Origin: Clostridiales bacterium
Lineage (GTDB): Bacteria > Bacillota > Clostridia > Lachnospirales > Lachnospiraceae
Direction: 5' to 3'
DNA: 63,678 nucleotides
NCBI GenBank assembly: GCA_021202925.1
Contig: JAJQCD010000022.1
Coordinates: 1 to 63,678, forward strand
The notes beneath the pieces were generated by a model. It ran no database searches. It worked only from the letters and a program-made list of their open reading frames with translations, and was not told the origin of the DNA. The translations under genes and the position numbers were made by a program. Of the stretch, positions 1-8,703 are shown in pieces. The stretch's first letter is position 1. Each line of letters starts with the position of its first letter.

Positions 1-2
1 AT

Positions 3-428
3 CTTTTCCGGTATGAGAAGCAGTTTCCGGAATACAATACGAATGATAAGATGCTGGAGTCATTGAAGGCAGAATATGTAGCGATCGGGCAGCGCCTGGA
101 CGAACTGGTACAACAGGGGGTGATTGAGGAATATTCCAAGAAAATCACACAGGAGATGTCCGTGAAGGTGCTGGTGAATCTTGCGGTGAAGTATGACCGC
201 CTGAGAGATGAGGTGAGAGAGGTCATGGGCGGAAAGGTAATCATGACAGAGGCAACCCGGATTTTAAATCAGGGTAAGGCCGAGGGAAAAGCCGAGGGAA
301 AAGCCGAGAACCTGCTTGAGAATCTGCGGGCTCTGATGGAAACGATGGCGCTGACGGCAGAGCAGGCGCTGGCGGCATTGAAGGTGCCGGAGGATCAGTA
401 TTCGAAATATCTGTCGATGTTGAAGTAA
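3..428 (+). CDS. C-terminal part of an Rpn/PD-(D/E)XK transposase-like protein (5' end outside window)
   Basis: The reading frame is open from base 3 (LFRYEKQFPEYN...), so an apparent ATG at 51 is internal and the gene enters from the left. About 141 residues are visible: a helical region, then a charged linker with three GKAE units (273-308), then a helical tail ending in YLSMLK. C-terminal AEGKAEG-type repeats are typical of the Rpn (recombination-promoting nuclease) or PDDEXK transposase-like proteins that are abundant in Lachnospiraceae. The nuclease core is not in the window, so the assignment rests on the tail alone. An alternative is a related hypothetical protein with the same coiled tail. 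Confidence 0.45.
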   Translation, partial: LFRYEKQFPEYNTNDKMLESLKAEYVAIGQRLDELVQQGVIEEYSKKITQEMSVKVLVNLAVKYDRLRDEVREVMGGKVIMTEATRILNQGKAEGKAEGKAENLLENLRALMETMALTAEQALAALKVPEDQYSKYLSMLK

Positions 429-466
429 GAACGTCAGACAGAGTAAAACAGAATCGTGTGAGGATG

Positions 467-499
467 GAAAAGGAGGCTGCGTGACAGTAGCTTCTTTTT
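467..499 (+). terminator. Intrinsic terminator after the Rpn-like gene
   Basis: A GGAGGCTGC / GTAGCTTC hairpin with G-U pairs and small mismatches is followed by TTTTT (495-499), about 40 bases after the stop codon of the preceding gene. Confidence 0.6.
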
Positions 500-552
500 C
501 ATATTGTTAGCGGAGGTATGACAAAACATATCATATTGGTTCAGGGCAGATC

Positions 553-594
553 AAAACACCTCCGGACTATTCCGATATCTGGAATAGCCGGAGG
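553..594 (-). terminator. Intrinsic terminator of the minus-strand hydrolase gene
   Basis: Arms CCTCCGG-CTATTCC (559-573) and GGAATAG-CCGGAGG (581-594) form a 14-bp stem with one bulged base. On the minus strand it is followed by TGTTTT (A run at 553-556). It lies 10 bases beyond the end of the 604-2580 gene. Confidence 0.75.
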
Positions 595-603
595 TATTCC
601 GGA

Positions 604-2580
604 CTATGCGTTCTTTGAATGGATTGCCAGATAGGTCAGGCAGCCGACAATTACCACAATCCCGATCACAATGAGGGAATAAACCAGCGTGGTGCCGGAA
701 TATACGGTACCGGGGGTATGGACACGAATTTCGCAGATGGCCCATTCGTTGATTGCTGCGACGATGCCGCACAGGAGGCCGCCCAGATACGGGTTACCTG
801 TTTTCTGATATATCAGCCTGCATACCAGAATCGCAACGAATACAAAGCCAGGGAAGGCGTAAACGGCCGTTGCGGCGCCGGCCAGTCCTCCGAACATGGG
901 GTTCGATCCGGTGGCCTTGAAAATCCCATATACGTAGCAAAGAATAAACAGAGTGGGAATGGCGGCAATCAGGCTGATTAGCAGGTTGGCCAGCCATCTC
1001 CATCTGCCCAGGGCGCGGCTGAAATTGAAGGCGTTGACATTGATTGACATCACAACATAGTATAGGATATACATGGGGGCGACCAGCAGCATCCCCGGGA
1101 TCCGGTTGGCGCCGAACTTCATGAATCCCCAGTAAATGAAGAGAAAGTTTACGCCAACCAGATAATCAACCGTGAAGACGATGAGAAACATGGCTGCTAC
1201 GGAAATCAGGGCGACGGCAACGGTTTTAAGGAATCCGTTTCTGGTGATGGTAAAACCGACGTCACGCAGGTCAAAATGATGTTTTCTGCCGTAGCATACA
1301 TACCAGACCGTGCAGAGAACGATCACGATCGCTCCGCAGAGCAGGGCAATCAGGCCGCGATAGGTGGGGTATGCGGAGCGGAACAGGGAATCCCGGTAAG
1401 AGGCAATCTTCTCCGCGTTCAGGAAACGGATGACCAGAATACAGAGAATCGTGCCGATCAGCTGAATACTCCAGAACCAGAAATAACCATCACGCCCATC
1501 CACGGCGCGGAGTTCCCGGGGTCCGTTGTCCGCTTCTTTGAAGACAGTTGTCCTGGTCAGGAGAGCGACAGCCAGGGACGCAGTGAACAGAATCAGACCC
1601 ACCAGAGCGAATATCTTAAAAATGTTCCAGACCGTGTAAATATAGTCATTTGCAGAAAGAGTGGTTCCTGTTGGCATGGCGCGGTTGAAGAACTGCAATA
1701 CTCGGTTCATGACCAGGGGCGACCACCAGCTTGCCATGTGGGTTTCATTGGAGACAAATATCTGGCGGGAACCAGTCAGGCCATTGTAATCCTTTTCGTA
1801 GACTGTCTCTGCATCGCGCAGCTCCGGATGATTGGCCGGATCCTCTCCGAAGTACAGGAATGCCTGGGCGCTGTTATTGATGACATATTGCGCCGGGCTG
1901 GAAAGGTTGGCGGCGTATCTGTTCGTGTCATGGGAATAGGTCCCGTTATCATTTGCTTTTTCGGAAAAGAAGAATTCATCGTTCTTATCCGCCAGAACCG
2001 CAACGTCACGTGCGCCGTAAACGTCGGCATAACCGTCGTCATTGCGCACAATGGGATCGCTGTGGATCAGGAAAATGGCTTTTACCACGTTAAGCTCCGC
2101 ATTGTCACACTGCAGGGCTTCTCCTGCCGCTCTGCCGCCGCGGGAATAACCCAGAAGGGAAATCCGGTTTGCGTCTACATAGGGGAGAGAAACCGCATAG
2201 CGCACGGCGTCATAGAGACCACGCCCCTGGGTGAGCCATTCCTCATCCGACAGCGCTTCGGATTCACCCATACCATACATATCAACACCGACCGCGACAT
2301 AACCGCGTCGTGCCAGTTCAATGCAGTAATGTTGCATTTCTTCTTTGTTATTATTCCCGCCGTGCTGGACAAAAATGGTTGCCGCGGGATTTTCCGATGT
2401 TGCGGTTGAGGGAATATACAGATCCATGGCCAAGGTATGCCCAGATTGCGATTCGATGATAACATTCCGGATGTCGGTATCTCCCCAATTGGTCTGCGTG
2501 AGTTTTACGCCGACAATTCCTATCACGATCAGGATCATACCGATGATAATCGGCACATGTTTCACTTTGGTTTTCTTCAT
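604..2580 (-). CDS. Alpha/beta hydrolase fused to a polytopic membrane domain
   Basis: This 658-residue protein starts with an N-terminal membrane anchor (about residues 10-27, rich in I, V and G). An alpha/beta hydrolase domain follows (about 35-300): an oxyanion-loop-like QHGGNNN, a nucleophile elbow GYSRGG with Ser146, and a candidate catalytic His in ETHMASW. The C-terminal half (about 310-655) has roughly eight or nine hydrophobic segments. The hydrolase half resembles the dienelactone hydrolase/peptidase S9-like superfamily; the substrate cannot be told. Anchor plus polytopic tail suggests the enzyme works at the membrane, perhaps outside the cell. An AGGAGG lies just upstream of the ATG. 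The gene is a single transcription unit with its own promoter (2750-2778), a leader terminator (2670-2715) and a 3' terminator (553-594). Such a hydrolase-polytopic fusion is uncommon. Confidence 0.75.
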   Translation of the reverse strand: MKKTKVKHVPIIIGMILIVIGIVGVKLTQTNWGDTDIRNVIIESQSGHTLAMDLYIPSTATSENPAATIFVQHGGNNNKEEMQHYCIELARRGYVAVGVDMYGMGESEALSDEEWLTQGRGLYDAVRYAVSLPYVDANRISLLGYSRGGRAAGEALQCDNAELNVVKAIFLIHSDPIVRNDDGYADVYGARDVAVLADKNDEFFFSEKANDNGTYSHDTNRYAANLSSPAQYVINNSAQAFLYFGEDPANHPELRDAETVYEKDYNGLTGSRQIFVSNETHMASWWSPLVMNRVLQFFNRAMPTGTTLSANDYIYTVWNIFKIFALVGLILFTASLAVALLTRTTVFKEADNGPRELRAVDGRDGYFWFWSIQLIGTILCILVIRFLNAEKIASYRDSLFRSAYPTYRGLIALLCGAIVIVLCTVWYVCYGRKHHFDLRDVGFTITRNGFLKTVAVALISVAAMFLIVFTVDYLVGVNFLFIYWGFMKFGANRIPGMLLVAPMYILYYVVMSINVNAFNFSRALGRWRWLANLLISLIAAIPTLFILCYVYGIFKATGSNPMFGGLAGAATAVYAFPGFVFVAILVCRLIYQKTGNPYLGGLLCGIVAAINEWAICEIRVHTPGTVYSGTTLVYSLIVIGIVVIVGCLTYLAIHSKNA

Positions 2581-2669
2581 ACACTACCTCCTCTTGCTCT
2601 TGTAAAATTTTAGTTTTCCGGAACCGGGATCTGAAGGATGGCACCGCAAGACATGGAGTGTTTTCTGAC

Positions 2670-2715
2670 AAAAAGGCAGGGTCATATACAGCATTTCTGC
2701 TGTGTATAACCCTGC
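2670..2715 (-). terminator. Terminator inside the hydrolase leader (candidate attenuator)
   Basis: On the minus strand an 18-bp stem with two imperfect pairs (2698-2715 with 2676-2693), closed by a four-base loop, is followed by TTTTT (2674-2670). It lies between the promoter at 2750-2778 and the start codon at 2580. No minus-strand gene lies upstream, so it would stop only the hydrolase transcript. No known aptamer is recognised. Confidence 0.65.
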
Positions 2716-2749
2716 TCCATATCTCTGAGTGTATCTTCAATTCATCAAT

Positions 2750-2778
2750 ATTTTATCATAATTGCACAATAATTGCAA
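2750..2778 (-). promoter_or_regulatory. Sigma-A-type promoter for the hydrolase gene
   Basis: Minus strand TTGCAA (2773-2778), 17-base spacer, TAAAAT (2750-2755), in an AT-rich stretch. Predicted transcription start near 2742, giving a leader of about 160 bases. Confidence 0.65.
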
Positions 2779-2887
2779 GAGATGATTTGAAAAGATGAAT
2801 AAAATTGTAAATTTGACGAAATCATATTGATTAAGACGAAAAAAAGAAGATAATAATTGGTGAATTCTTACAAAAAAGAAATAAATG

Positions 2888-2916
2888 TTGAAAAGACTTG
2901 TGCGATGTGGTATGCT
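2888..2916 (+). promoter_or_regulatory. Sigma-A-type promoter of the glp operon
   Basis: TTGAAA (2888-2893), 17-base spacer, TATGCT (2911-2916). The predicted start near 2923 gives a leader of about 108 bases that contains the terminator at 2953-3003. Confidence 0.75.
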
Positions 2917-2952
2917 AATAACAAGTTAAATAAAAGAGAATTGAGAAGATGA

Positions 2953-3003
2953 GTACAGGGTGAAGAAGCAGCAGAAATGTTGTTTTTAATCCTGTACTTT
3001 TTT
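2953..3003 (+). terminator. Leader terminator upstream of glpP (probable GlpP antitermination target)
   Basis: Outer arms GTACAGG (2953-2959) and CCTGTAC (2991-2997) enclose an inner GCAGCA/TGTTGT hairpin with a GAAA loop. TTTTTT follows directly (2998-3003). It lies between the operon promoter and glpP. In Bacillus, GlpP with glycerol-3-phosphate binds leader RNA of glp genes and allows read-through. The match here is by position and architecture and is inferred, not shown. Confidence 0.75.
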
Positions 3004-3031
3004 ATCCCTGAAAGAGGAACGAGGGGCGGTT

Positions 3032-3610
3032 ATGAATCAGAGACTATTTGACGCGATGGAAGCCAGTCCGGTCATCGCGGCGGTGAAAGATTTTAACGGA
3101 TTGGAAAAATGCTGCGCGGTTGAGGATGTTAAGGTTGTATTTATTTTGTTTGGAGATATCTGTAACATTGGCGGCATTGTGAAACGGATCCAGGAAGCAG
3201 GAAAGATTGCCATGGTGCATGTGGATCTGATCGCCGGGCTGGATTCCAGGGAGGTGTCGGTGGATTTTATCAAAGAGCAGACTGGCGCCGATGGGATCAT
3301 TTCCACGAAGCAGGGACTGATCCGGCGGGGGATGGAGCTGGGAATGTACACGGTACTGCGGATTTTTGTTCTGGATTCCCTTTCGCTGAGGAATGTGGAT
3401 GGGCTGGATCATCAGTATGTTGGGGCAAAGCCGGATTGCATGGAGATTCTGCCGGGCGTGATGCCTAAAATTATCCGGCGAATCTGCAGAAAAAGCCGGA
3501 TTCCGGTGATTGCGGGAGGACTGATTACCGATAAGGAGGACGTCATAGGGGCGCTCTCGGCGGGAGCGATTGCGGTCTCATCGACTAATTATGATGTATG
3601 GGAAATGTGA
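3032..3610 (+). CDS. glpP: Glycerol-3-phosphate-responsive antiterminator GlpP
   Basis: This 192-residue protein has the normal length and the TIM-barrel-like sequence of GlpP: SPVIAAVKD near the N-terminus, LFGDICNIG, MVHVDLIAGL, TKQGLIRRG, ILPGVMPKII and IPVIAGGLITDKEDV. The family binds glycerol-3-phosphate and leader mRNA to prevent early termination of glycerol genes. A GAGGGGCGG ribosome binding site precedes the ATG. It is the first gene of the glp operon, and a terminator in its own leader suggests it controls its own synthesis together with glpK and glpO. About 115 bases separate it from glpK, with no obvious terminator. Confidence 0.92.
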   Translation: MNQRLFDAMEASPVIAAVKDFNGLEKCCAVEDVKVVFILFGDICNIGGIVKRIQEAGKIAMVHVDLIAGLDSREVSVDFIKEQTGADGIISTKQGLIRRGMELGMYTVLRIFVLDSLSLRNVDGLDHQYVGAKPDCMEILPGVMPKIIRRICRKSRIPVIAGGLITDKEDVIGALSAGAIAVSSTNYDVWEM

Positions 3611-3631
3611 CTGAAGCAGGGGAAACGGTTC

Positions 3632-3645
3632 GGAAAGCGTTTTTC
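3632..3645 (+). promoter_or_regulatory. Possible degenerate cre (CcpA) site between glpP and glpK
   Basis: GGAAAGCGTTTTTC matches 11 of 14 positions of the TGWAANCGNTNWCA consensus. Glycerol genes are common CcpA targets, but three mismatches make this weak. Confidence 0.25.
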
Positions 3646-3726
3646 TGCACGGATCGATACTGCGCAGGAAAATGACATCTGGAAGAGAAGATATGTTAAT
3701 ACTAAAAACAGAGGAGGAATCATCAT

Positions 3727-5235
3727 ATGGCAAAATATGTCATGGCATTGGATCAGGGGACAACCAGTTCGCGCTGCATTCTGTTTGATCACAGCGGAAC
3801 GATCTGCAGTCTGGCGCAGAAGGAGTTTACGCAGATTTTTCCACAGCCGGGATGGGTGGAGCATAATCCAATGGAGATCTGGTCTTCTCAGCTGTCGGTT
3901 ATTATGGAGGCCATGGGAAAGATTGGCGCGCATTACAGCGATATCGCGGCGATCGGAATTACCAACCAGCGGGAGACCACAATTATCTGGGATAAGGAAA
4001 CCGGAGAGCCGGTTTACAATGCGATTGTCTGGCAGTGCAGAAGGACAGCGGATCGAATTGAGAAGTTGAAAGCAGACGGGATGGCGGAAAAGGTAACTGC
4101 CCGTACCGGACTGATCCCCGACGCTTATTTTTCCGGAAGTAAGATTGCCTGGATTCTGGATCATGTGGAAGGAGCGCGGGAGCGCGCAAAAAATGGGAAG
4201 TTGCTGTTCGGTACGGTAGACACCTGGCTGATCTGGAATCTGACGAAGGGGTGTATTCATGTGACGGATTACACAAATGCGTCCAGAACCATGCTGTTCG
4301 ATATTCATAAAAAGACGTGGGACAAAGAAATCCTGGATTATTTTGACATACCGGAGTGTATGCTTCCGGATGTCAAACCGTCCAGCTGTGTCTACGGTTA
4401 CACATCTTCCGATGTGATCGGGGGAAAGATTCCGATTTCCGGAGCGGCAGGTGATCAGCAGGCGGCTCTGTTCGGGCAGTGCTGTTTTGAAGCCGGGGAA
4501 ATGAAGAATACCTATGGCACAGGCTGTTTCCTGCTTATGAATACCGGAAGCAAGGCGGTGCGGTCGGAGCATGGGCTGATTACGACGATTGCGGCCGGGA
4601 CGCCGGATGAGTTCTGTTATGCGTTGGAGGGAAGCGTATTTGTCGCGGGAGCTGCAGTACAGTGGCTGCGTGACGAGATGAGAATGGTTCGCTCTGCTTC
4701 GCAGACGGAGGAGTACTGTACAGCGGTTCCGGATACTGGCGGGGTTTACGCAGTTCCTGCTTTTGCCGGATTGGGGGCGCCTTATTGGGATCAATATGCA
4801 CGGGGAACCATTGTCGGCATTACCAGGGGAACGACGAAGGAGCAGTTTATCCGGGCGATCGTGTGCTCGATGGCCTATCAGGTATATGATCTGATCGAGG
4901 CGATGTATCAGGATGCGGGTATAGAACCTGGAGGGCTGAAGGTTGATGGGGGTGCTTCCGTGAATAATTTTCTGATGCAGTTCCAGTCGGATATTCTGAA
5001 TCTTGATATTGAACGTCCGGAGTGCATCGAAACGACCGGACTGGGAGCGGCCTATCTGGCTGGTCTGGCAGTGGGCTTCTGGAAGGGGAAAGAGGATATA
5101 CGCAACAACTGGAAGATGGATCGGCGATTTGAAAGCCAGATGGATGAGGAGACGAGAAAAAGCCTGGTGAACGGCTGGAAACGGGCGGTTCGATGTGCTA
5201 TCGGCTGGAGCTCGGATCAGGAGGCAGATCGTTGA
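3727..5235 (+). CDS. glpK: Glycerol kinase
   Basis: Full-length 502-residue FGGY kinase. The N-terminus carries the ATP-site signature [49 protein letters not shown] and the C-terminal [11 protein letters not shown] follow. It phosphorylates glycerol to glycerol-3-phosphate with ATP in the cytoplasm; the product is also the GlpP effector. GAGGAGG lies about 10 bases before the ATG. The downstream oxidase gene begins 27 bases after the stop, so the two are co-transcribed. No glycerol facilitator gene is present in the operon, so uptake must be encoded elsewhere or be passive. Confidence 0.96.
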   Translation: MAKYVMALDQGTTSSRCILFDHSGTICSLAQKEFTQIFPQPGWVEHNPMEIWSSQLSVIMEAMGKIGAHYSDIAAIGITNQRETTIIWDKETGEPVYNAIVWQCRRTADRIEKLKADGMAEKVTARTGLIPDAYFSGSKIAWILDHVEGARERAKNGKLLFGTVDTWLIWNLTKGCIHVTDYTNASRTMLFDIHKKTWDKEILDYFDIPECMLPDVKPSSCVYGYTSSDVIGGKIPISGAAGDQQAALFGQCCFEAGEMKNTYGTGCFLLMNTGSKAVRSEHGLITTIAAGTPDEFCYALEGSVFVAGAAVQWLRDEMRMVRSASQTEEYCTAVPDTGGVYAVPAFAGLGAPYWDQYARGTIVGITRGTTKEQFIRAIVCSMAYQVYDLIEAMYQDAGIEPGGLKVDGGASVNNFLMQFQSDILNLDIERPECIETTGLGAAYLAGLAVGFWKGKEDIRNNWKMDRRFESQMDEETRKSLVNGWKRAVRCAIGWSSDQEADR

Positions 5236-5261
5236 GGACTGAAATGGAGGCAGAAAACAGC

Positions 5262-6695
5262 ATGGAAAAGTTGCTTTATGATGTGGCGATCATCGGAGCC
5301 GGGGTAACCGGATGCTCCATCGCCAGGGAACTTTCGCGGTATGACCTGCGGGTCTGTGTTCTTGAAAAGGATGAGGATGTCTGTTCCGGAACATCCAAGG
5401 CGAACAGCGCCATTGTTCACGCAGGTCATGATGCGGAATCGGGATCCATGAAAGCGAGATTTAATGTGGAGGGAAGCCGGATGATGCCGGGGCTGGCGAA
5501 AGAACTGGATTTTGATTTTATACAGAATGGCTCGCTGGTCCTCTGTTTTGCCGATGTGGATCGACCGGCCCTGGAAGAGCTTTATGAAAAGGGAAAGAAA
5601 AATGGTGTGGAAGGTCTGACCATTCTGAGCGGAGAAGAGGTGCGTCGGCTGGAACCGAATGTGTCGGATCGGGTTGTGGCGGCGCTTTATGCACCGACGG
5701 GCGGAATTGTTTGTCCTTTTGGACTGACAATTGCGATGGCAGAGAATGCCTGTGACAATGGTGTGGAATTTCAATTTCTGACCAGGATTGAAGAAATCCG
5801 GAAAATGGAAGACGGATATGAACTGAAGACAAACCGGGGAACGGTAACAGCCAGGTGTGTCGTCAATGCGGCCGGCGTGTATGCGGACGCTTTTCACAAC
5901 ATGGTCAGTGGGAAAAAGATTCACATCACAGCGAGAAAAGGAGAATATTGCCTGCTGGATAAAGAGGCGGGTGCGCATGTAGGACACACGATCTTTCAGT
6001 TGCCGGGAAAGCTTGGCAAAGGTGTGCTGGTGACGCCCACGGTGCATGGAAATCTGTTGCTGGGACCGACTGCGAGAGACATCAATGACAAGGAAGGGAC
6101 CGATACGACCGCGGAGGATCTGGCGGAGGTTCAGGAGAAAGCGACGCTCAGCGTGAGAGGTATTCCATTCCGTCAGGTAATTACATCCTTTGTCGGCTTG
6201 CGCGCCCATGAGGACAGCGATGATTTTGTGGTCGGAGAGGCAGAGGATAGCGAGGGATTTTTCGATGCGGCGGGGATTGAGTCGCCGGGACTTTCCAGCG
6301 CTCCGGCGATCGGTGTGTATCTGGCCGGATTGATCGCGGAAAAAACGGAGGCGAAAGCGAAGAACGACTGGCATGGAAAACGAAAAGGGATTGTAAAACC
6401 AGGAGAGATGAGCCGGGAAGAACGGGCCGCGTTGATCCGGGAGCATCCGGAGTATGGATCCATCGTTTGCCGTTGCGAGGGAATCAGCGAAGGAGAAATC
6501 CGCGACGCGATTACCCGTACTCTGGGAGCGACGTCGTTAGATGGCATCAAACGTCGGGTGCGTCAGGGAATGGGACGCTGTCAGGCAGGATTCTGTACGC
6601 CAAGGGCAATGGAAATTCTTGCAAACGAACGAGGCATTCGAATGGAAGAAGTCTGCAAGAATGTACCCGGCTCGGAAATGCTGATAGGTGAATGA
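5262..6695 (+). CDS. glpO: FAD-dependent glycerol-3-phosphate dehydrogenase/oxidase with BFD-like [2Fe-2S] domain
   Basis: The chosen ATG (MEKLLYDVAIIGAG) has GGAGG 11 bases upstream, giving 477 residues. The N-terminus has the FAD-binding IIGAGVTGCS motif, and SGTSKANSAIVHAGHD is typical of the GlpD/GlpO/GlpA DAO family. After about residue 400 a C-terminal domain carries the cysteine set CRC...GRCQAGFC of BFD-like [2Fe-2S] domains. This architecture is found in clostridial GlpA-like proteins, which work with the neighbouring NAD(P)/FAD oxidoreductase and the DUF1667 protein. It probably oxidises glycerol-3-phosphate to dihydroxyacetone phosphate and passes electrons to those partners. The true electron acceptor is not shown by sequence, so GlpO is a convenience name; GlpA is equally defensible. 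Confidence 0.88.
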   Translation: MEKLLYDVAIIGAGVTGCSIARELSRYDLRVCVLEKDEDVCSGTSKANSAIVHAGHDAESGSMKARFNVEGSRMMPGLAKELDFDFIQNGSLVLCFADVDRPALEELYEKGKKNGVEGLTILSGEEVRRLEPNVSDRVVAALYAPTGGIVCPFGLTIAMAENACDNGVEFQFLTRIEEIRKMEDGYELKTNRGTVTARCVVNAAGVYADAFHNMVSGKKIHITARKGEYCLLDKEAGAHVGHTIFQLPGKLGKGVLVTPTVHGNLLLGPTARDINDKEGTDTTAEDLAEVQEKATLSVRGIPFRQVITSFVGLRAHEDSDDFVVGEAEDSEGFFDAAGIESPGLSSAPAIGVYLAGLIAEKTEAKAKNDWHGKRKGIVKPGEMSREERAALIREHPEYGSIVCRCEGISEGEIRDAITRTLGATSLDGIKRRVRQGMGRCQAGFCTPRAMEILANERGIRMEEVCKNVPGSEMLIGE

Positions 6696-6708
6696 GGAGG
6701 ATCAGGAC

Positions 6709-7974
6709 ATGGAAAAGCATGATATTGTGATTATTGGCGGAGGTCCGGCCGGTCTGGCTGCGGCCGTGGCGGCCAGAAAAGCTGGCATTCAGGATATCCT
6801 GATTCTGGAACGCGACAGCCGTCTTGGCGGCATTCTGAATCAGTGCATCCATAACGGTTTTGGTCTTCACACCTTTCGGGAGGAACTGACCGGTCCGGAA
6901 TACGCAAATCGTTATATCCGGATGGCAGAGGACGAAGGGATTCCTTACCGGCTGAATACGATGGTTGTGGATATCAACGAGAAAAAAGAAGTGACCTTTA
7001 TTAACCGGGAGGATGGGATGACAACCATTCAGGCTAAAACTGTGATTCTGGCGATGGGATGCCGGGAGCGTCCCAGAGGCGCATTGAATATCCCCGGATA
7101 TCGTCCGGCAGGAGTGTATTCTGCGGGAACGGCCCAGCGGCTGATGAATATAGAGGGTTTTCATGTCGGAAAAGAAGTTGTGATCCTGGGTTCCGGCGAT
7201 ATCGGACTGATCATGGCAAGACGAATGACCCTGGAAGGAGCAAAGGTAAAAGTGGTCGCGGAACTGATGCCCTATTCCGGCGGACTCAAACGAAATATTG
7301 TACAATGCCTGGATGATTATGGGATTCCGTTGAAACTGAGCCATACCGTCGTGGAAGTACATGGAAAGCAACGTGTGACGGGCGTTACAATCGCGGAAGT
7401 TGACGCCAACCGCAAACCGATCCCCGGAACAGAAGAATATTACAGCTGCGACACGCTTCTTCTCTCGGTCGGTCTTCTGCCGGAGAATGAACTGACAAAA
7501 GGCGCCGGCATAGAAATGAACCGTGTCACCTCCGGTCCAAATGTCAATGACCAGCTTGAGACCAGCATCGAGGGGGTCTTCGCCTGTGGAAATGTACTTC
7601 ATGTTCATGATCTGGTGGACTATGTGTCGGAGGAAGCAACACTTGCAGGAACGAATGCCGCTGCCTGTGTACGTCACTCCGAACACAAAACCCCTTCCCA
7701 TCCGGTTGTGCTTTCAGCGGGGGATGGCGTCCGCTATACGGTGCCGCAGACTATGGATATTGCAAATATGAACGACCAGGTTGTGGTTCGTTTCCGTGTA
7801 GCTGATGTATATCGGGATCGTTCCATCAGCATCTATTACGACGGCGTACGCGTGGCGCACCGAAAGAAAAAGGTGATGGCGCCTGGCGAGATGGAGCAGG
7901 TAATTCTGAAAAAAGAAGATCTGAACCGTTATAACGATCTGAAAGAGATTGTGATTGGCACGGAGGTAGAATGA
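6709..7974 (+). CDS. NAD(P)/FAD-dependent oxidoreductase of the glp operon (GlpB-like role)
   Basis: The protein has 421 residues. GAGGAGG lies just before the ATG at 6709. It carries a pyridine-nucleotide-disulfide oxidoreductase fold: N-terminal FAD motif IIGGGPAGLAAAVAA, ILERDSRLGGILNQCIHNGFG, a second dinucleotide fold VILGSGDIGLIMARRMT, and the FAD/NAD signature GVFACGNVLHVHDLVDYV. The gene sits between the glycerol-3-phosphate dehydrogenase and the DUF1667 gene, the usual clostridial order. The likely role is electron transfer from the dehydrogenase to NAD(P) or another carrier; this is inferred from context. It is separated from its neighbours by 13 and 1 bases. Confidence 0.85.
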   Translation: MEKHDIVIIGGGPAGLAAAVAARKAGIQDILILERDSRLGGILNQCIHNGFGLHTFREELTGPEYANRYIRMAEDEGIPYRLNTMVVDINEKKEVTFINREDGMTTIQAKTVILAMGCRERPRGALNIPGYRPAGVYSAGTAQRLMNIEGFHVGKEVVILGSGDIGLIMARRMTLEGAKVKVVAELMPYSGGLKRNIVQCLDDYGIPLKLSHTVVEVHGKQRVTGVTIAEVDANRKPIPGTEEYYSCDTLLLSVGLLPENELTKGAGIEMNRVTSGPNVNDQLETSIEGVFACGNVLHVHDLVDYVSEEATLAGTNAAACVRHSEHKTPSHPVVLSAGDGVRYTVPQTMDIANMNDQVVVRFRVADVYRDRSISIYYDGVRVAHRKKKVMAPGEMEQVILKKEDLNRYNDLKEIVIGTEVE

Positions 7975-7975
7975 A

Positions 7976-8341
7976 ATGAAGCAGAAAGAACTGATTTGCA
8001 TTGGCTGCCCGATGGGGTGTGCGCTTGTCGTGGAATGGGATGGGAAACAGGTCGTTAGCGTAACGGGAAATACCTGCCCCCGGGGCGATGTCTATGCGAG
8101 AAAAGAAGTAACCAATCCGACACGGATTGTGACGTCTTCGGTATGTGTTGACGGAGGAGAACTGAAAATGGTTTCCGTCAAGACGAACGAAGATATTCCG
8201 AAAGATAAAATTTTCGAAATTATGAACGAAATTCGCAAAACAACCGTAAAGGCACCGATTCAAATCGGTGATGTGATTTTGTCGAACGTGGCCGGAACTG
8301 GAGTCGATGTTGTGGCGACAAAACATGTAGCGAGCATATGA
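7976..8341 (+). CDS. DUF1667 protein, third subunit of the glycerol-3-phosphate oxidising module
   Basis: A 121-residue protein with an N-terminal CIGCPMGC cluster and a later CPRG, which suggests a small Fe-S or zinc site, followed by a compact domain (TRIVTSSVCVDGGELKMVSVKT). DUF1667 proteins are almost always the last gene of clostridial glp operons beside the GlpO-like and FAD/NAD oxidoreductase genes. The start is one base after the upstream stop, with GGAGG shared, so translation is probably coupled. Biochemical function is not known; a small electron-transfer subunit is an inference. Confidence 0.85.
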   Translation: MKQKELICIGCPMGCALVVEWDGKQVVSVTGNTCPRGDVYARKEVTNPTRIVTSSVCVDGGELKMVSVKTNEDIPKDKIFEIMNEIRKTTVKAPIQIGDVILSNVAGTGVDVVATKHVASI

Positions 8342-8703
8342 AAGGTGATTCACGCCAGGAACGATGTTGGGGTCAGGCATTTTTGATCCTAACGAAGAGA
8401 TGAATTAATTTTGGTTGTCAATTATGTTACGTCAGTTTCTTACGAGATCAGTAAAAGTAACGAATGTTCAACAGATAAAGGAAATTTATTCCGCCGTGCA
8501 GGCAAAAGGTGCTGCACGGCGGTTTTTTGGTGTCGATTAATGACGGAACGGGTCAGCCGGATAATCGTCCGGCCTGTGGTTTTAGCAGAACGAGGTTTAC
8601 GAAAATTTTACAGACAATTTAATAAAACGATAGCCATTTAGTATTAAATTTTATGTGTCGGGAAGATGTCTGAGACATCGTGAGAATAAAAGGAGGAAGT
8701 GAT
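8342..8703. other. Intergenic region between the glp operon and the secreted phosphodiesterase gene
   Basis: It contains a weak GU-rich hairpin (about 8364-8392), the strong glp terminator (8491-8528), a small CCGGA/TCCGG hairpin near 8550-8565, and an AT-rich stretch (8595-8655) likely to hold the promoter of the next gene, though no good -35/-10 pair stands out. A 76-codon open frame here spans the terminator and looks non-coding. No tRNA or known riboswitch was seen. Confidence 0.5.
8491..8528 (+). terminator. Intrinsic terminator of the glp operon
   Basis: A perfect 11-bp stem CCGCCGTGCAG (8491-8501) / CTGCACGGCGG (8512-8522) is followed by TTTTTT (8523-8528). Confidence 0.92.

Noticed and set aside
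1276-2409. 377-codon plus-strand open frame opposite the hydrolase gene
   Set aside because: It lies wholly antisense to a protein with clear motifs, has no ribosome binding site, and its residues (many Ile/Val/Gly/Gln runs) match no family.
8411-8641. Open frame of 76 codons between the glp operon and the secreted phosphodiesterase gene
   Set aside because: It runs straight through the strong glp terminator stem and T run, has no ribosome binding site and an atypical composition.
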